DNA from: Streptomyces sp. NBC_00370
Lineage (GTDB): Bacteria; Actinomycetota; Actinomycetes; Streptomycetales; Streptomycetaceae
Length of the DNA: 64,000 nucleotides
Reading direction: 5' to 3'
NCBI RefSeq assembly: GCF_036084755.1
Contig: NZ_CP107968.1
Location: 4,712,001 to 4,776,000 of the forward strand
The stretch's first letter is position 1. Each line of letters starts with the position of its first letter. The notes below the pieces were generated by a model. The model was not told the DNA's origin and did not search any database. It saw only the letters and a program-made list of their open reading frames with translations. Made by a program: the position numbers and the translations under genes. Shown here in pieces: positions 8,031 through 16,022 of this stretch.

Positions 8031-9506
8031 ATGAAATACGACATCGCAGCCCCTGAACCTGCAGGCATGGTCGCCTCGCTCAGCTCTCTCGGCTATTCAC
8101 TGCCCGCCGCCATCGCGGATCTCGTGGACAACAGCATCTCCGCGAAGGCAGCCAACATCGACATCGAGTTCACATGGGCTGGACAGGACTCGTGGATCGC
8201 TGTCGTCGACAACGGCGAAGGGATGAGTGCGGACGATCTCGTGACCGCCATGACCGTGGCTGCGCGCGGTCCCGCCACACCGCGTACCGCCACGGACCTG
8301 GGGCGCTTCGGCGTCGGACTCAAGTCCGCGTCGTTCTCCCAGGCCCGTCAGCTCACCGTCGCGACCGCTGTCTCCGGAGAGTGGCACGTACGTACGTGGG
8401 ATCTCGACGTCGTTGAGAAGTTCGGTGAGTGGAGGCTGTTGCACGGCGCGGACGAGGCGACGGCGGACCTGCTCGACAGGATCCGCGGTAGGGCTGACCA
8501 TGGCACGGTCGTTTTGTGGCGGCGGCTAAACGGATACCACGTCGACGGCGTGACCGAGGACGACGAGCGGACCCAGAAGCAGTTCTACGCAGAGGCCGCC
8601 CGCGCGGAGTCGCACTTGGGCATGGTCTTCGCCCGGTTCCTGACGGGCAGTCGTCGCCGCACCATGCGTGTCTCCGGTAGCCCGGTCGAGCCCTGGGACC
8701 CCTTCCTCTCCGGGCACCCTTCTGTTCAGCCCCTCCCTGTGGAGCAACTTCCGCTCGGCACCGGCTTCGTACGAGTGGAGGCGTTCGTCCTCCCCAGCGA
8801 GCAGCGGCTCACGCCTGCCGAGTACGACAAGGCCAGCGGCCCACGCGGTTGGCTCGACCAGCAGGGGTTCTACGTGTACCGGCGGGACCGTCTGATCCTG
8901 GCCGGTGACTGGCTTGGCCAGCGCGGTGTACGCCGCGAGGAGAAGTACAACCTGGCACGGATCGCCGTGGACATCCCCGCTGGGACGGACGTCGAGTGGG
9001 GCGTCGACGTCCGTAAGTCCAGCGTTGTGCCGCCCGTCGGCCTGCGTCCCCACCTCCGCCGGATCGCTCTGCAGGCTCGGAGGAGAGCCGCCGACGTGCT
9101 GCGCCACCGCGGGCAGATCGCGGCGCGAACGCACGGTGACCCACTCCTCTACGCGTGGAACGTCCGCCGTGCGAGTGACCAGGTCACCTGCAGGATCAAC
9201 CGTGGTCACCCCTTGGTGAGGGCGGCGCTACGCCCCGGCGGCGCCAGTACAGATGACGTGCGAGCCCTGATCCGCCTGTTGGAGGAGACCGTGCCGGTTA
9301 CGGCCCTCCGTGTGATGCATGAGACGGACACCAGTGACGACCCCGAGCCCTTCGGCGGTCCGGGACCTGCCGACGCCGGCGCGACGGAGGTCGCACAACG
9401 GATCTACGAGGCGATGGTCTCCGACGGTCGTTCGCCCGCAGCCGCCCGGGAGCGACTCCGGACCATGCCCCCCTTCGACCAAATGCAGGGCTTCTGGAGC
9501 GGGTGA
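8031..9506 (+). CDS. MORC/MutL-like GHKL ATPase (MzaA-like)
   Basis: 491 residues from the ATG at 8031, which has GGAGCAGG-type pairing upstream; the frame stays open back to a GTG at 7821 but that leader is not protein-like. GHKL ATP-binding motifs are clear: the N box ADLVDNSISAKA (29-40), G1 VDNGEGM (59-65) and G2 GRFGVGLKSASFSQA (91-105). The rest resembles the S5-like transducer region of MORC/MutL-type ATPases. Proteins of this kind precede Z1, PD-(D/E)XK and AIPR genes in systems first outlined as MORC-linked restriction systems and later shown to resist phage under the name Mza. Expected role: an ATP-driven clamp that controls DNA engagement by its partners. The Z1 gene begins 63 bases downstream. 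Confidence 0.85.
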   Translation: MKYDIAAPEPAGMVASLSSLGYSLPAAIADLVDNSISAKAANIDIEFTWAGQDSWIAVVDNGEGMSADDLVTAMTVAARGPATPRTATDLGRFGVGLKSASFSQARQLTVATAVSGEWHVRTWDLDVVEKFGEWRLLHGADEATADLLDRIRGRADHGTVVLWRRLNGYHVDGVTEDDERTQKQFYAEAARAESHLGMVFARFLTGSRRRTMRVSGSPVEPWDPFLSGHPSVQPLPVEQLPLGTGFVRVEAFVLPSEQRLTPAEYDKASGPRGWLDQQGFYVYRRDRLILAGDWLGQRGVRREEKYNLARIAVDIPAGTDVEWGVDVRKSSVVPPVGLRPHLRRIALQARRRAADVLRHRGQIAARTHGDPLLYAWNVRRASDQVTCRINRGHPLVRAALRPGGASTDDVRALIRLLEETVPVTALRVMHETDTSDDPEPFGGPGPADAGATEVAQRIYEAMVSDGRSPAAARERLRTMPPFDQMQGFWSG

Positions 9507-9569
9507 GCCCGTTGTCAGCAGCCGCCCCTACCCTGCCCGATACCGTCCCCGTTCAGCTGGAGGTCAGCT

Positions 9570-12356
9570 GTGAGTTCCACCCCTGAGGACTCCTTCGAGT
9601 CCCTTGCCAAAGCCAGGCGCCTGGTTCTCGCGCTGCTGTCCCAGGACCGTCAGCCGACTCCGGAAGAGGTGCAGAACGCCGTCACCGTCATCTTCGGGAT
9701 GTTGGCCGGCCAAGGGGAGGTTGTCGATCGAGACCAGCTGGCCAAGGAGATCGAGGCCATAACCGCCGTTTTCCAGGAGGGCTCCTCCGGACTGGAGAGC
9801 GACAGGGGACACGAGCCGTGGCTGCCAGAGGCGAAGAACGACCGCGAATGGGACTTCTGGGAGCGCTACCGTCGCTACCTCGAGGACGTCCGTAGCCTGC
9901 CCCCGGTAGTCGTGCGTCGGCTGGACCAGAGCACGGACGAGGTCCTGAGCCAGCTGGAGGACCCGCGCCGCATCGGATCCTGGCGCCGTACCGGCCTTGT
10001 GATCGGTCAGGTTCAGTCGGGCAAGACAGGGCAGTACATCGGGCTCGCCGCGAAGGCCGTGGACGCGGGATACCAGTTCGTGGTGGTCTTGGCCGGAATC
10101 CACAACGACCTCCGCAGCCAGACGCAGCTGCGTGTCGACGAGGGCCTCTTGGGTTTCGACACACAGCACCAGCAGCGGTCCAACCAGAACGGGAAGTCCC
10201 GTCTCATGGGTGCTGGGCGGATGCCCGGCGCCAAGAGGCTCGACATCGCGTCGCCCACGAACAGCTCCGAGAAGGGCGACTTCGGTCGTCAGGCGGCCAA
10301 CGCGGTCAACTTCCCCCTCGGCCGGTTCCCGGTCGTCCTCGTCGTGAAGAAGCACTGGAAGATCCTTGAGTACCTCCGTACGTGGGTGACGGAGGTACAA
10401 GGCGCCGAGGATGAGACCGGCCGCAAGGTCGTGCGTGACATCCCGCTCTTCGTCATCGACGACGAGGCCGACAACGCCTCCATCAACACCAAGCGGGACC
10501 CTGACGCGGATCCGACGAAGACCAACGCCGCGATCCGAGACCTCATGCAGAGTTTCGAGAAGTCGGCCTACGTCGGGTACACCGCGACGCCGTACGCCAA
10601 CATCTACATTGATCCCGATGTGGACCACGCCGCCCTCGGCGCCGACCTCTTCCCCGACAGCTTCATCCGGACGCTGCCCTCACCGTCCAACTACCTCGGC
10701 CCTGAGCGGGTCTTCGGACTCCAGGTCGACAACGACGACGAGGACGACGTGCCCCCGTTGCCGCTCGTGCGTCCCGTGGACGACGCCGAGAGCTGGGTTC
10801 CGAGCAAGCACAAGTCCTCCTTTGTCCCGTCCGACGACCTACCCCAGTCTCTGCGTGAGGCGATCGCCTCGTTCGTGCTCTCGTGTGCCGCTCGCAGGGC
10901 GCGGGGGCAGACGAAGGTGCACAACTCCATGCTGGTGCACGTCACCCGCTTCACCGCGGTCCAGGGGATCGTTCGTGACCAAGTGGCCGACCATCTGGGC
11001 CTTCTCGTGGACTCGCTCCGTGACCGGTACGGGCAGGCTCCGGAGCGGATGGCAGAGCTCCAAGCCCTGTGGGAGCGCGACTTCGTCCCCACCACGGACC
11101 ACTTCCCCGCGGACGAGGCCGAGCCATTGACCTGGGAGGAGGTGGCCCCACAGGTCACGCCGGCCCTGCGCAAGATCGTGGTCAAGACGGTGAACGGCGC
11201 CTCACGTGACGCGCTCGACTACTACGAGCACCGTAGGACCGGTCTCTCCGTCATTGCCATCGGAGGTCAGAAACTCTCCCGAGGACTCACCCTGGAAGGG
11301 CTGACCGTCAGCTACTACCTGCGTACGTCCAATACCTACGACACCCTGCTGCAGATGGGCCGGTGGTTCGGATTCCGCCCGGGGTACGAGGACCTGTGCC
11401 GTCTCTACACGACGTCCGACCTCCAGGCCAAGTACGTCGAGGTGACCGCCGCGACCGACGAACTTCGCCGTGAGGTGGAGGAAATGGCCGCGCTCAACCT
11501 CACCCCAAGGAACTTCGGGCTGAAGGTACGTGCCTCCTCGCTCGGCCTCGCGATCACAGCCACCAACAAGATGCGCCAGGGTACGAAGGTCATGCTCAGT
11601 TACTCCGGCGAGGGCCCGGAGACTGTGATCTTCAACCTTGCTGAGAAGACCGTTGACCAAAACCTCAAGGCACTTGAGGACTTCGTCCAGCGGCTCGACG
11701 GCGTCGCGGCGGCCGAGTCGAAGGTTCCGGGCGGCAATGTCGCGTGGAAGTCGGTGCCTTCCGAGGTGATTGCCGACTTCCTCTCCAGCTACGAGACCGA
11801 CCGCATGGCGCAGCGCGTCCGTCCAAGGTTCATCGCGAAGTACATCGACCAGTGCGTGGCGGTGGGCGAACTGCACGAGTGGACGGTGCACCTGGTCGGC
11901 AAGTCCGCGGCACAGGATCCGCAGAACGTCGCCGGACACACCATCGGGCCGGTGACCCGCGCGGCGATCAATCCCGGTTTCAGGACGGAGGGGCGCTACA
12001 CGATCCGCCGGGTACTCAGCCCGCCTGACGAGTACCTCGACCTCGAACCGGCCCAGGTGAAGGCCGCTCTTGACGCCACGCAGATAGCCGCGGCGATGAA
12101 GAAGAAGGAGAAGGTTCCCCAGACCCCCTCGGGCGAGCACCTACGCTGGCAGAGGAGGCCCGACCAGGCCCTGCTGCTGATCTACCTGATCGAGCGGCCG
12201 GCGGCCTCTCCGGACGGTGAGGCAGAGCCGCCTCTGGTGGGCTTCAAGGTGAGCTTCCCCCGCTCCGAGCACCAGTCCGACACGGAGTACGTCGTCAACA
12301 CCATCTGGCAGCAGGAGGGCCTCGACGCCTTCGACGACGAGGAGGGCGGGGAGTGA
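9570..12356 (+). CDS. Z1-domain superfamily II helicase-like ATPase (MzaB-like)
   Basis: 928 residues starting with GTG at 9570, with GGAGG nine bases ahead. It has a Walker A motif GQVQSGKTGQYIGLA (146-160) and a DEAD-like Walker B IDDEADNAS (296-304). Motif-V/VI-like segments IGGQKLSRGLTLEGLTVSYY and MGRWFGFRPGYEDLCRLY are typical of the Z1 domain. The C-terminal 250 residues are family-specific and mixed. The protein probably moves on or opens DNA using ATP and acts with the MORC-like ATPase and the nuclease-like partner. Its stop codon overlaps the start of the next gene (GTGA at 12353-12356), so translation is coupled. Confidence 0.9.
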   Translation: MSSTPEDSFESLAKARRLVLALLSQDRQPTPEEVQNAVTVIFGMLAGQGEVVDRDQLAKEIEAITAVFQEGSSGLESDRGHEPWLPEAKNDREWDFWERYRRYLEDVRSLPPVVVRRLDQSTDEVLSQLEDPRRIGSWRRTGLVIGQVQSGKTGQYIGLAAKAVDAGYQFVVVLAGIHNDLRSQTQLRVDEGLLGFDTQHQQRSNQNGKSRLMGAGRMPGAKRLDIASPTNSSEKGDFGRQAANAVNFPLGRFPVVLVVKKHWKILEYLRTWVTEVQGAEDETGRKVVRDIPLFVIDDEADNASINTKRDPDADPTKTNAAIRDLMQSFEKSAYVGYTATPYANIYIDPDVDHAALGADLFPDSFIRTLPSPSNYLGPERVFGLQVDNDDEDDVPPLPLVRPVDDAESWVPSKHKSSFVPSDDLPQSLREAIASFVLSCAARRARGQTKVHNSMLVHVTRFTAVQGIVRDQVADHLGLLVDSLRDRYGQAPERMAELQALWERDFVPTTDHFPADEAEPLTWEEVAPQVTPALRKIVVKTVNGASRDALDYYEHRRTGLSVIAIGGQKLSRGLTLEGLTVSYYLRTSNTYDTLLQMGRWFGFRPGYEDLCRLYTTSDLQAKYVEVTAATDELRREVEEMAALNLTPRNFGLKVRASSLGLAITATNKMRQGTKVMLSYSGEGPETVIFNLAEKTVDQNLKALEDFVQRLDGVAAAESKVPGGNVAWKSVPSEVIADFLSSYETDRMAQRVRPRFIAKYIDQCVAVGELHEWTVHLVGKSAAQDPQNVAGHTIGPVTRAAINPGFRTEGRYTIRRVLSPPDEYLDLEPAQVKAALDATQIAAAMKKKEKVPQTPSGEHLRWQRRPDQALLLIYLIERPAASPDGEAEPPLVGFKVSFPRSEHQSDTEYVVNTIWQQEGLDAFDDEEGGE

Positions 12357-13363
12357 CCGTCACCGAGGCCGAGTGGCGTGGCCTGGAGACCCCCCAGAGC
12401 ACGCCCGGTAGGTCCCGGCTTCGGCTACACCCGAACGCTCCTCTGGACGTCTTCCTGTCCGTCTCCCACCCCGGTCACCAACGCATGTTGGTTCTCAGGA
12501 CCGACGCCCGCTCCGCGGACCACATCGTGCGCTCGGTGGGGCGGCTGCCGCGTGCGGCCGGACTGGAGATGAACCTGAGCGCGGTGTCGCGGCTCGAGTA
12601 CGAACTCCAGGTGGTCCTGACCGCGAACGAACTGCGTGAGGTTTTCAACCCGCTCGTCACCGACGTTGCCGACACCGTCAGGGACGCCCCCGAGGCCGCT
12701 GCCGCCCTGACCGCCGCCGTGGACAGGTTCGAGCGGTGGCAGGACCTCCTTCGCTCCGTAAGTAGGGCCGGCCTGGCTCCCGAGGCGCGCCGCGGCCTCG
12801 CGGGCGAGCTCCTCGTACTCCGAGAGCACGTCCTGCCCGCCGTCGACCCGGCTGACGCCGTGGAGGCGTGGACTGGTCCGAGCGGAGCCAACCAGGACTT
12901 CCAGCTATCCGAGGTGGCGATCGAGGCGAAGGCCAGCACCGCCAAGCGTCCGCGTAGCATCAGTATCGCCAGCGAGCGGCAGCTGGACGGCACCGGCACG
13001 CCCGCGCTGCTGCTGGCACTGGTGATGCTTGACGAACGGCGTGGTGGTTCGGGCGAGAGTCTGAACCGGCTGGTCGAACGCATACGCGAGCGGCTCACCA
13101 GCTCCGCTGACCGGGCTCAGTTCGATGGGCGTCTCGTCCGAGCCGGATACCTTCCCGGACAGCGAGACATGTACGACGAGCCCCGCTACACCCTTCGCGA
13201 CCTGCACTTCTGGCATGTGCGGGGGGATTTTCCGAGAATTGTTGAAGCGGATCTCGCCGCAGGTGTCGGCGACTGCACTTACCACGTGAGTACCTCGGGG
13301 CTGGATCAGTACCGTGCCACGACCGACGAGGTGACCGAACTGATCGGGGGCTTGCATGCCTGA
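12353..13363 (+). CDS. PD-(D/E)XK motif protein, DUF4420-like (MzaC-like)
   Basis: 336 residues, starting with GTG overlapping the Z1 stop by four bases. A restriction-endonuclease-like core is suggested by GELLVLREHV (151-160), WTGPSGANQDFQ (173-184) and VAIEAKAS (188-195), which supply the expected Glu, Asp and Glu-x-Lys active-site residues. This matches the DUF4420/putative PD-(D/E)XK family that sits between Z1 and AIPR genes. It is the probable DNA-cleaving or DNA-binding subunit of the system. The end overlaps the AIPR start by eight bases. Catalysis is inferred from the motifs; some family members are thought to be inactive. Confidence 0.85.
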   Translation: MTVTEAEWRGLETPQSTPGRSRLRLHPNAPLDVFLSVSHPGHQRMLVLRTDARSADHIVRSVGRLPRAAGLEMNLSAVSRLEYELQVVLTANELREVFNPLVTDVADTVRDAPEAAAALTAAVDRFERWQDLLRSVSRAGLAPEARRGLAGELLVLREHVLPAVDPADAVEAWTGPSGANQDFQLSEVAIEAKASTAKRPRSISIASERQLDGTGTPALLLALVMLDERRGGSGESLNRLVERIRERLTSSADRAQFDGRLVRAGYLPGQRDMYDEPRYTLRDLHFWHVRGDFPRIVEADLAAGVGDCTYHVSTSGLDQYRATTDEVTELIGGLHA

Positions 13364-15365
13364 GCTCGACCTGTCCGAGTACTCCCGCGATCTCGTGGCA
13401 GATGTCCAGGCGACCGCCGACGCTGAGGGAACCAACCCCCCGGAGGCGTTCACCCGACGGGTCTTCGAAGACCTGGAGCAGGCGGGCATCGCTTCCAACA
13501 CCTTCACCGCTTACCACAAGGCGCAAGGGCATCTGGTCCACGGATATGGCATCGGGGAGTCCGGGGAGTGCCTCGACCTGTTCGTCACGGACTTCACCTT
13601 GGGCCCCTCGGAGTCCAAGCTCACGAAGAGCCAGACCGAGACGGCCTTCAAGCGGCTGCTGACGTTCGTAAAACGGTGCCGGGACGGGCTGCGTCAGCAC
13701 ATCGACGAGTCGTTCGATGTCTACGACATGTGCGCGGCGGTCGAGAAGGCCCTCACCGAGGTACAGAGGATCCGGCTCTTCCTCCTCAGCAACCGTGTCG
13801 GCACCAGCACCGTGGTTTCGCCCACCGACTTCGACGGTCTCCCCGTGACCCACGAGGTGTGGGACCTGGCGCGGCTGCACCGCCATGCGACGTCCGGCAG
13901 CATCAGCGAGCCCATCGTGGTCTCCTTCGAACCTCCGCTGCCGTGTGTCTCCGCGCCCAGCAGCGAGTCGGACCACTCGGTGGCCATGGCGGTCATCCCG
14001 GGGCGGAGACTGGCCGAGCTGTACGGGGAGTACGGCACCCGACTCCTCGAACTCAACGTCCGCTCGTTCCTGCAGGCCCGTGGCTCGGTGAACCGGGGAA
14101 TCAGGGAGACGCTCCTGAGTGCGCCCGGCAGGTTCCTGGCGTACAACAACGGCATCACGGCGACCGCCTCGCAGGTCGACTTCGTGCACGGCCCGGACGG
14201 ACAGCCGACAGGCATTTCCCGTGTTCACGGACTCCAAGTGGTGAACGGTGGCCAGACGACGGCGTCACTGCACTACGCGCAGAGCCGCGACAAGGCGGAT
14301 CTCTCGCATGTGTCGGTACAGATGAAACTGACGGAGGTGTCACCCGAGCGGCTCGCGGAGATCGTGCCGATGATCTCCGAGTACTCGAACACACAGAACC
14401 GGGTGACGCTGGTCGACTTCAGTTCGAACCACGAGTACCACGTGGCCGTCCAGCGGATCACGCGATCCCTTTGGGCGTCGGCGACCGACGGGAGCGGTCA
14501 GGAGACTCACTGGTTTTACGAGCGTGCACGCGGCCAGTACACCGACGAGGTGGCCAAGGCCCGGACCCCTGCGAAGCAGCGCACCTTCAAGAAGCTCAAC
14601 CCTACGAGGCAGAAGTTCACGAAGGCGGACCTCGCCAAGTACGTCAACTCTTGGAACCACCTTCCGTTCCAGGTCAGTCGTGGAGCGCAGAAGAATTTTG
14701 CGGCGTTCATGATCCGCATCGACGAGGCGCCCCCTCACGTCGACGTGCAGTACTGCCAACGCGTGATCGCGATGGCTGTTCTGTTCAACGCGGTCGACCG
14801 CATCGCGGCGACCCACGAGGCAGGCAGTTACAAGAGCATGATCACGACCTACACGGTGGCACGCCTGTCCCTCGCCACGGACCGGCGCATCGACCTCGAC
14901 CGGATCTGGCGTGAACAGCGGATCTCGCCGGCTCTCGAAGACGCGATCGACGATCTGTGTCCCAGGGTCATGGCGGTGGTGACCAATCCACGCGAAGGCA
15001 ACCACGTGGGCGAATGGGCCAAGAAGCCCAGCTGTTGGGACGCGGTCTCCAGGGTTCGCTGGACCGTCCCCCGCGACCTGCAGTCGGAGCTCCTTGAGCA
15101 TCCCTTGGACGAGGAGGCGCTGGCGGGCGGCACCGAGGGAGACGAGGGGGCCAGGGATGAGGTGACGATGGTCCCCGCGGACGAGTGGTACGCGCTCGAG
15201 CAGTGGGCCAAGGAGACCCACAACCTCGTACCCGCACAGCGTCAGCTGGCCCAGTACGTCGGAAGGCGTCTCGAACTCGACCAAGAGGTCCCCGAGCCGC
15301 AGGCGGTGCAGGCCCTGCACGCTCGCAACGAGGCCCTGTCCCTCGGGTTCACCCCCGGGGCGTAG
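13356..15365 (+). CDS. AIPR (abortive infection phage resistance) family protein
   Basis: 669 residues from the ATG at 13356, overlapping the preceding gene. Hallmarks of the AIPR family are present: FLAYNNGITATAS near residue 262, HGLQVVNGGQTTASL near 290, and SEYSNTQNRV soon after. AIPR proteins were named from phage abortive-infection loci and recur as the last structural gene of MORC/Z1 systems. The middle of the protein is thought to contain a further nuclease-like fold, but I cannot confirm catalytic residues here. The gene closes the four-gene coupled operon; the AbrB-like gene faces it 18 bases on. Confidence 0.9.
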   Translation: MPELDLSEYSRDLVADVQATADAEGTNPPEAFTRRVFEDLEQAGIASNTFTAYHKAQGHLVHGYGIGESGECLDLFVTDFTLGPSESKLTKSQTETAFKRLLTFVKRCRDGLRQHIDESFDVYDMCAAVEKALTEVQRIRLFLLSNRVGTSTVVSPTDFDGLPVTHEVWDLARLHRHATSGSISEPIVVSFEPPLPCVSAPSSESDHSVAMAVIPGRRLAELYGEYGTRLLELNVRSFLQARGSVNRGIRETLLSAPGRFLAYNNGITATASQVDFVHGPDGQPTGISRVHGLQVVNGGQTTASLHYAQSRDKADLSHVSVQMKLTEVSPERLAEIVPMISEYSNTQNRVTLVDFSSNHEYHVAVQRITRSLWASATDGSGQETHWFYERARGQYTDEVAKARTPAKQRTFKKLNPTRQKFTKADLAKYVNSWNHLPFQVSRGAQKNFAAFMIRIDEAPPHVDVQYCQRVIAMAVLFNAVDRIAATHEAGSYKSMITTYTVARLSLATDRRIDLDRIWREQRISPALEDAIDDLCPRVMAVVTNPREGNHVGEWAKKPSCWDAVSRVRWTVPRDLQSELLEHPLDEEALAGGTEGDEGARDEVTMVPADEWYALEQWAKETHNLVPAQRQLAQYVGRRLELDQEVPEPQAVQALHARNEALSLGFTPGA

Positions 15366-15383
15366 ACGACACCCCACCTACGG

Positions 15384-15572
15384 TCAGAGCTGCCCCCGCT
15401 CGATCAGGTCACTCATCGCGTCCTCGGCGCGGCGGAGCACCGTCCGTCCGTCTCCGTCACTGAACGCGATGAGCGCAGCCTCCGGCGTGATGCCCGCCTC
15501 CGCGAGCAGGCTCATGGGGAGTTCGATCCGGCCCTGGCTGTCGATCCGGAGTTCAGATGGTTCCCTAAGCAT
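15384..15572 (-). CDS. AbrB/MazE/SpoVT-type small DNA-binding protein
   Basis: 62 residues. The pattern SELRIDSQGRIELPMSLLAE followed by AGITPEAALIAFSDGDGRTVLRR is the swapped-hairpin AbrB/MazE fold: Gly-Arg-hydrophobic-x-hydrophobic-Pro, then a helix, then a short beta segment. Proteins of this size are transition regulators or antitoxins. No toxin gene lies next to it. It sits between the AIPR gene and the Vsr-like gene on the opposite strand, so it could repress the divergent Vsr frame or be a leftover antitoxin. The regulatory role is inferred. Confidence 0.8.
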   Translation of the reverse strand: MLREPSELRIDSQGRIELPMSLLAEAGITPEAALIAFSDGDGRTVLRRAEDAMSDLIERGQL

Positions 15573-15661
15573 GGGAAGAGTGTGGCGCCCCTCCCTTCGC
15601 CCAGATTGGCCGACGGCGGGACAACGAACATGGCAACGGGAGACGACACGGCGGGCACCGG

Positions 15662-16000
15662 TTGGGTCACAGTACCGGGAAGAGCGGTCACCGACTTCAG
15701 CGCCGGGTGGCGGCCCGCTGCAGAGCGGACTTCGTCCTGCCCAGGTGCCGCGTTGCCGTCTTCGTCGACGGATGCTTCTGGCACGGCTGCCCTGTACACG
15801 GGCCCAAGGACTTCCGAGGCCCGAACGCCTCGCTGTGGAGGGAGAAGATCGAGATCAACAGAGAGCGGGACCGCCGCAACACAATGGCAGCCGAGTCAGA
15901 GGAGTGGACCGTCGTCCGCGTCTGGGAGTGCGAGATCCGCACCGATGTCGAGCAGGCCGCGCGCAGGGTGTACACAGCTTGCATCGGGCAGTCCTCCTGA
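15662..16000 (+). CDS. vsr: Vsr-type very-short-patch repair endonuclease, doubtful 5' end
   Basis: The frame encodes the Vsr core: RADFVLP with the catalytic Asp, then AVFVDGCFWHGCPVHG with the two His positions, and later WREKIEINRERDRRN and WTVVRVWECEI. Vsr nicks next to T in T:G mismatches that arise by deamination of 5-methylcytosine, so its place beside a cytosine methyltransferase is expected. The frame is open back to 15569 but contains no ATG or GTG; only TTG at 15662 is available. That would omit most of the usual N-terminal 40 residues, although RRRDNEHGNGRRHGGHR upstream in frame looks partly Vsr-like. The gene may start on a rare codon, have been truncated, or contain a frameshift. 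It converges on the methyltransferase gene with a 22-base gap. Confidence 0.75.
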   Translation: MGHSTGKSGHRLQRRVAARCRADFVLPRCRVAVFVDGCFWHGCPVHGPKDFRGPNASLWREKIEINRERDRRNTMAAESEEWTVVRVWECEIRTDVEQAARRVYTACIGQSS

Positions 16001-16022
16001 ACGCCCTCTTCCAGCGTGCCCC

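Noticed and set aside
13568..14914. 448-codon frame inside the AIPR gene
   Set aside because: Alternative-frame shadow; all family motifs are in the other frame.
8031..15365. DISARM, BREX or Dnd system
   Set aside because: No PglZ, BrxL, DrmA/B/C or Dnd sulfur-modification genes; the ATPase-Z1-DUF4420-AIPR order fits the Mza type.
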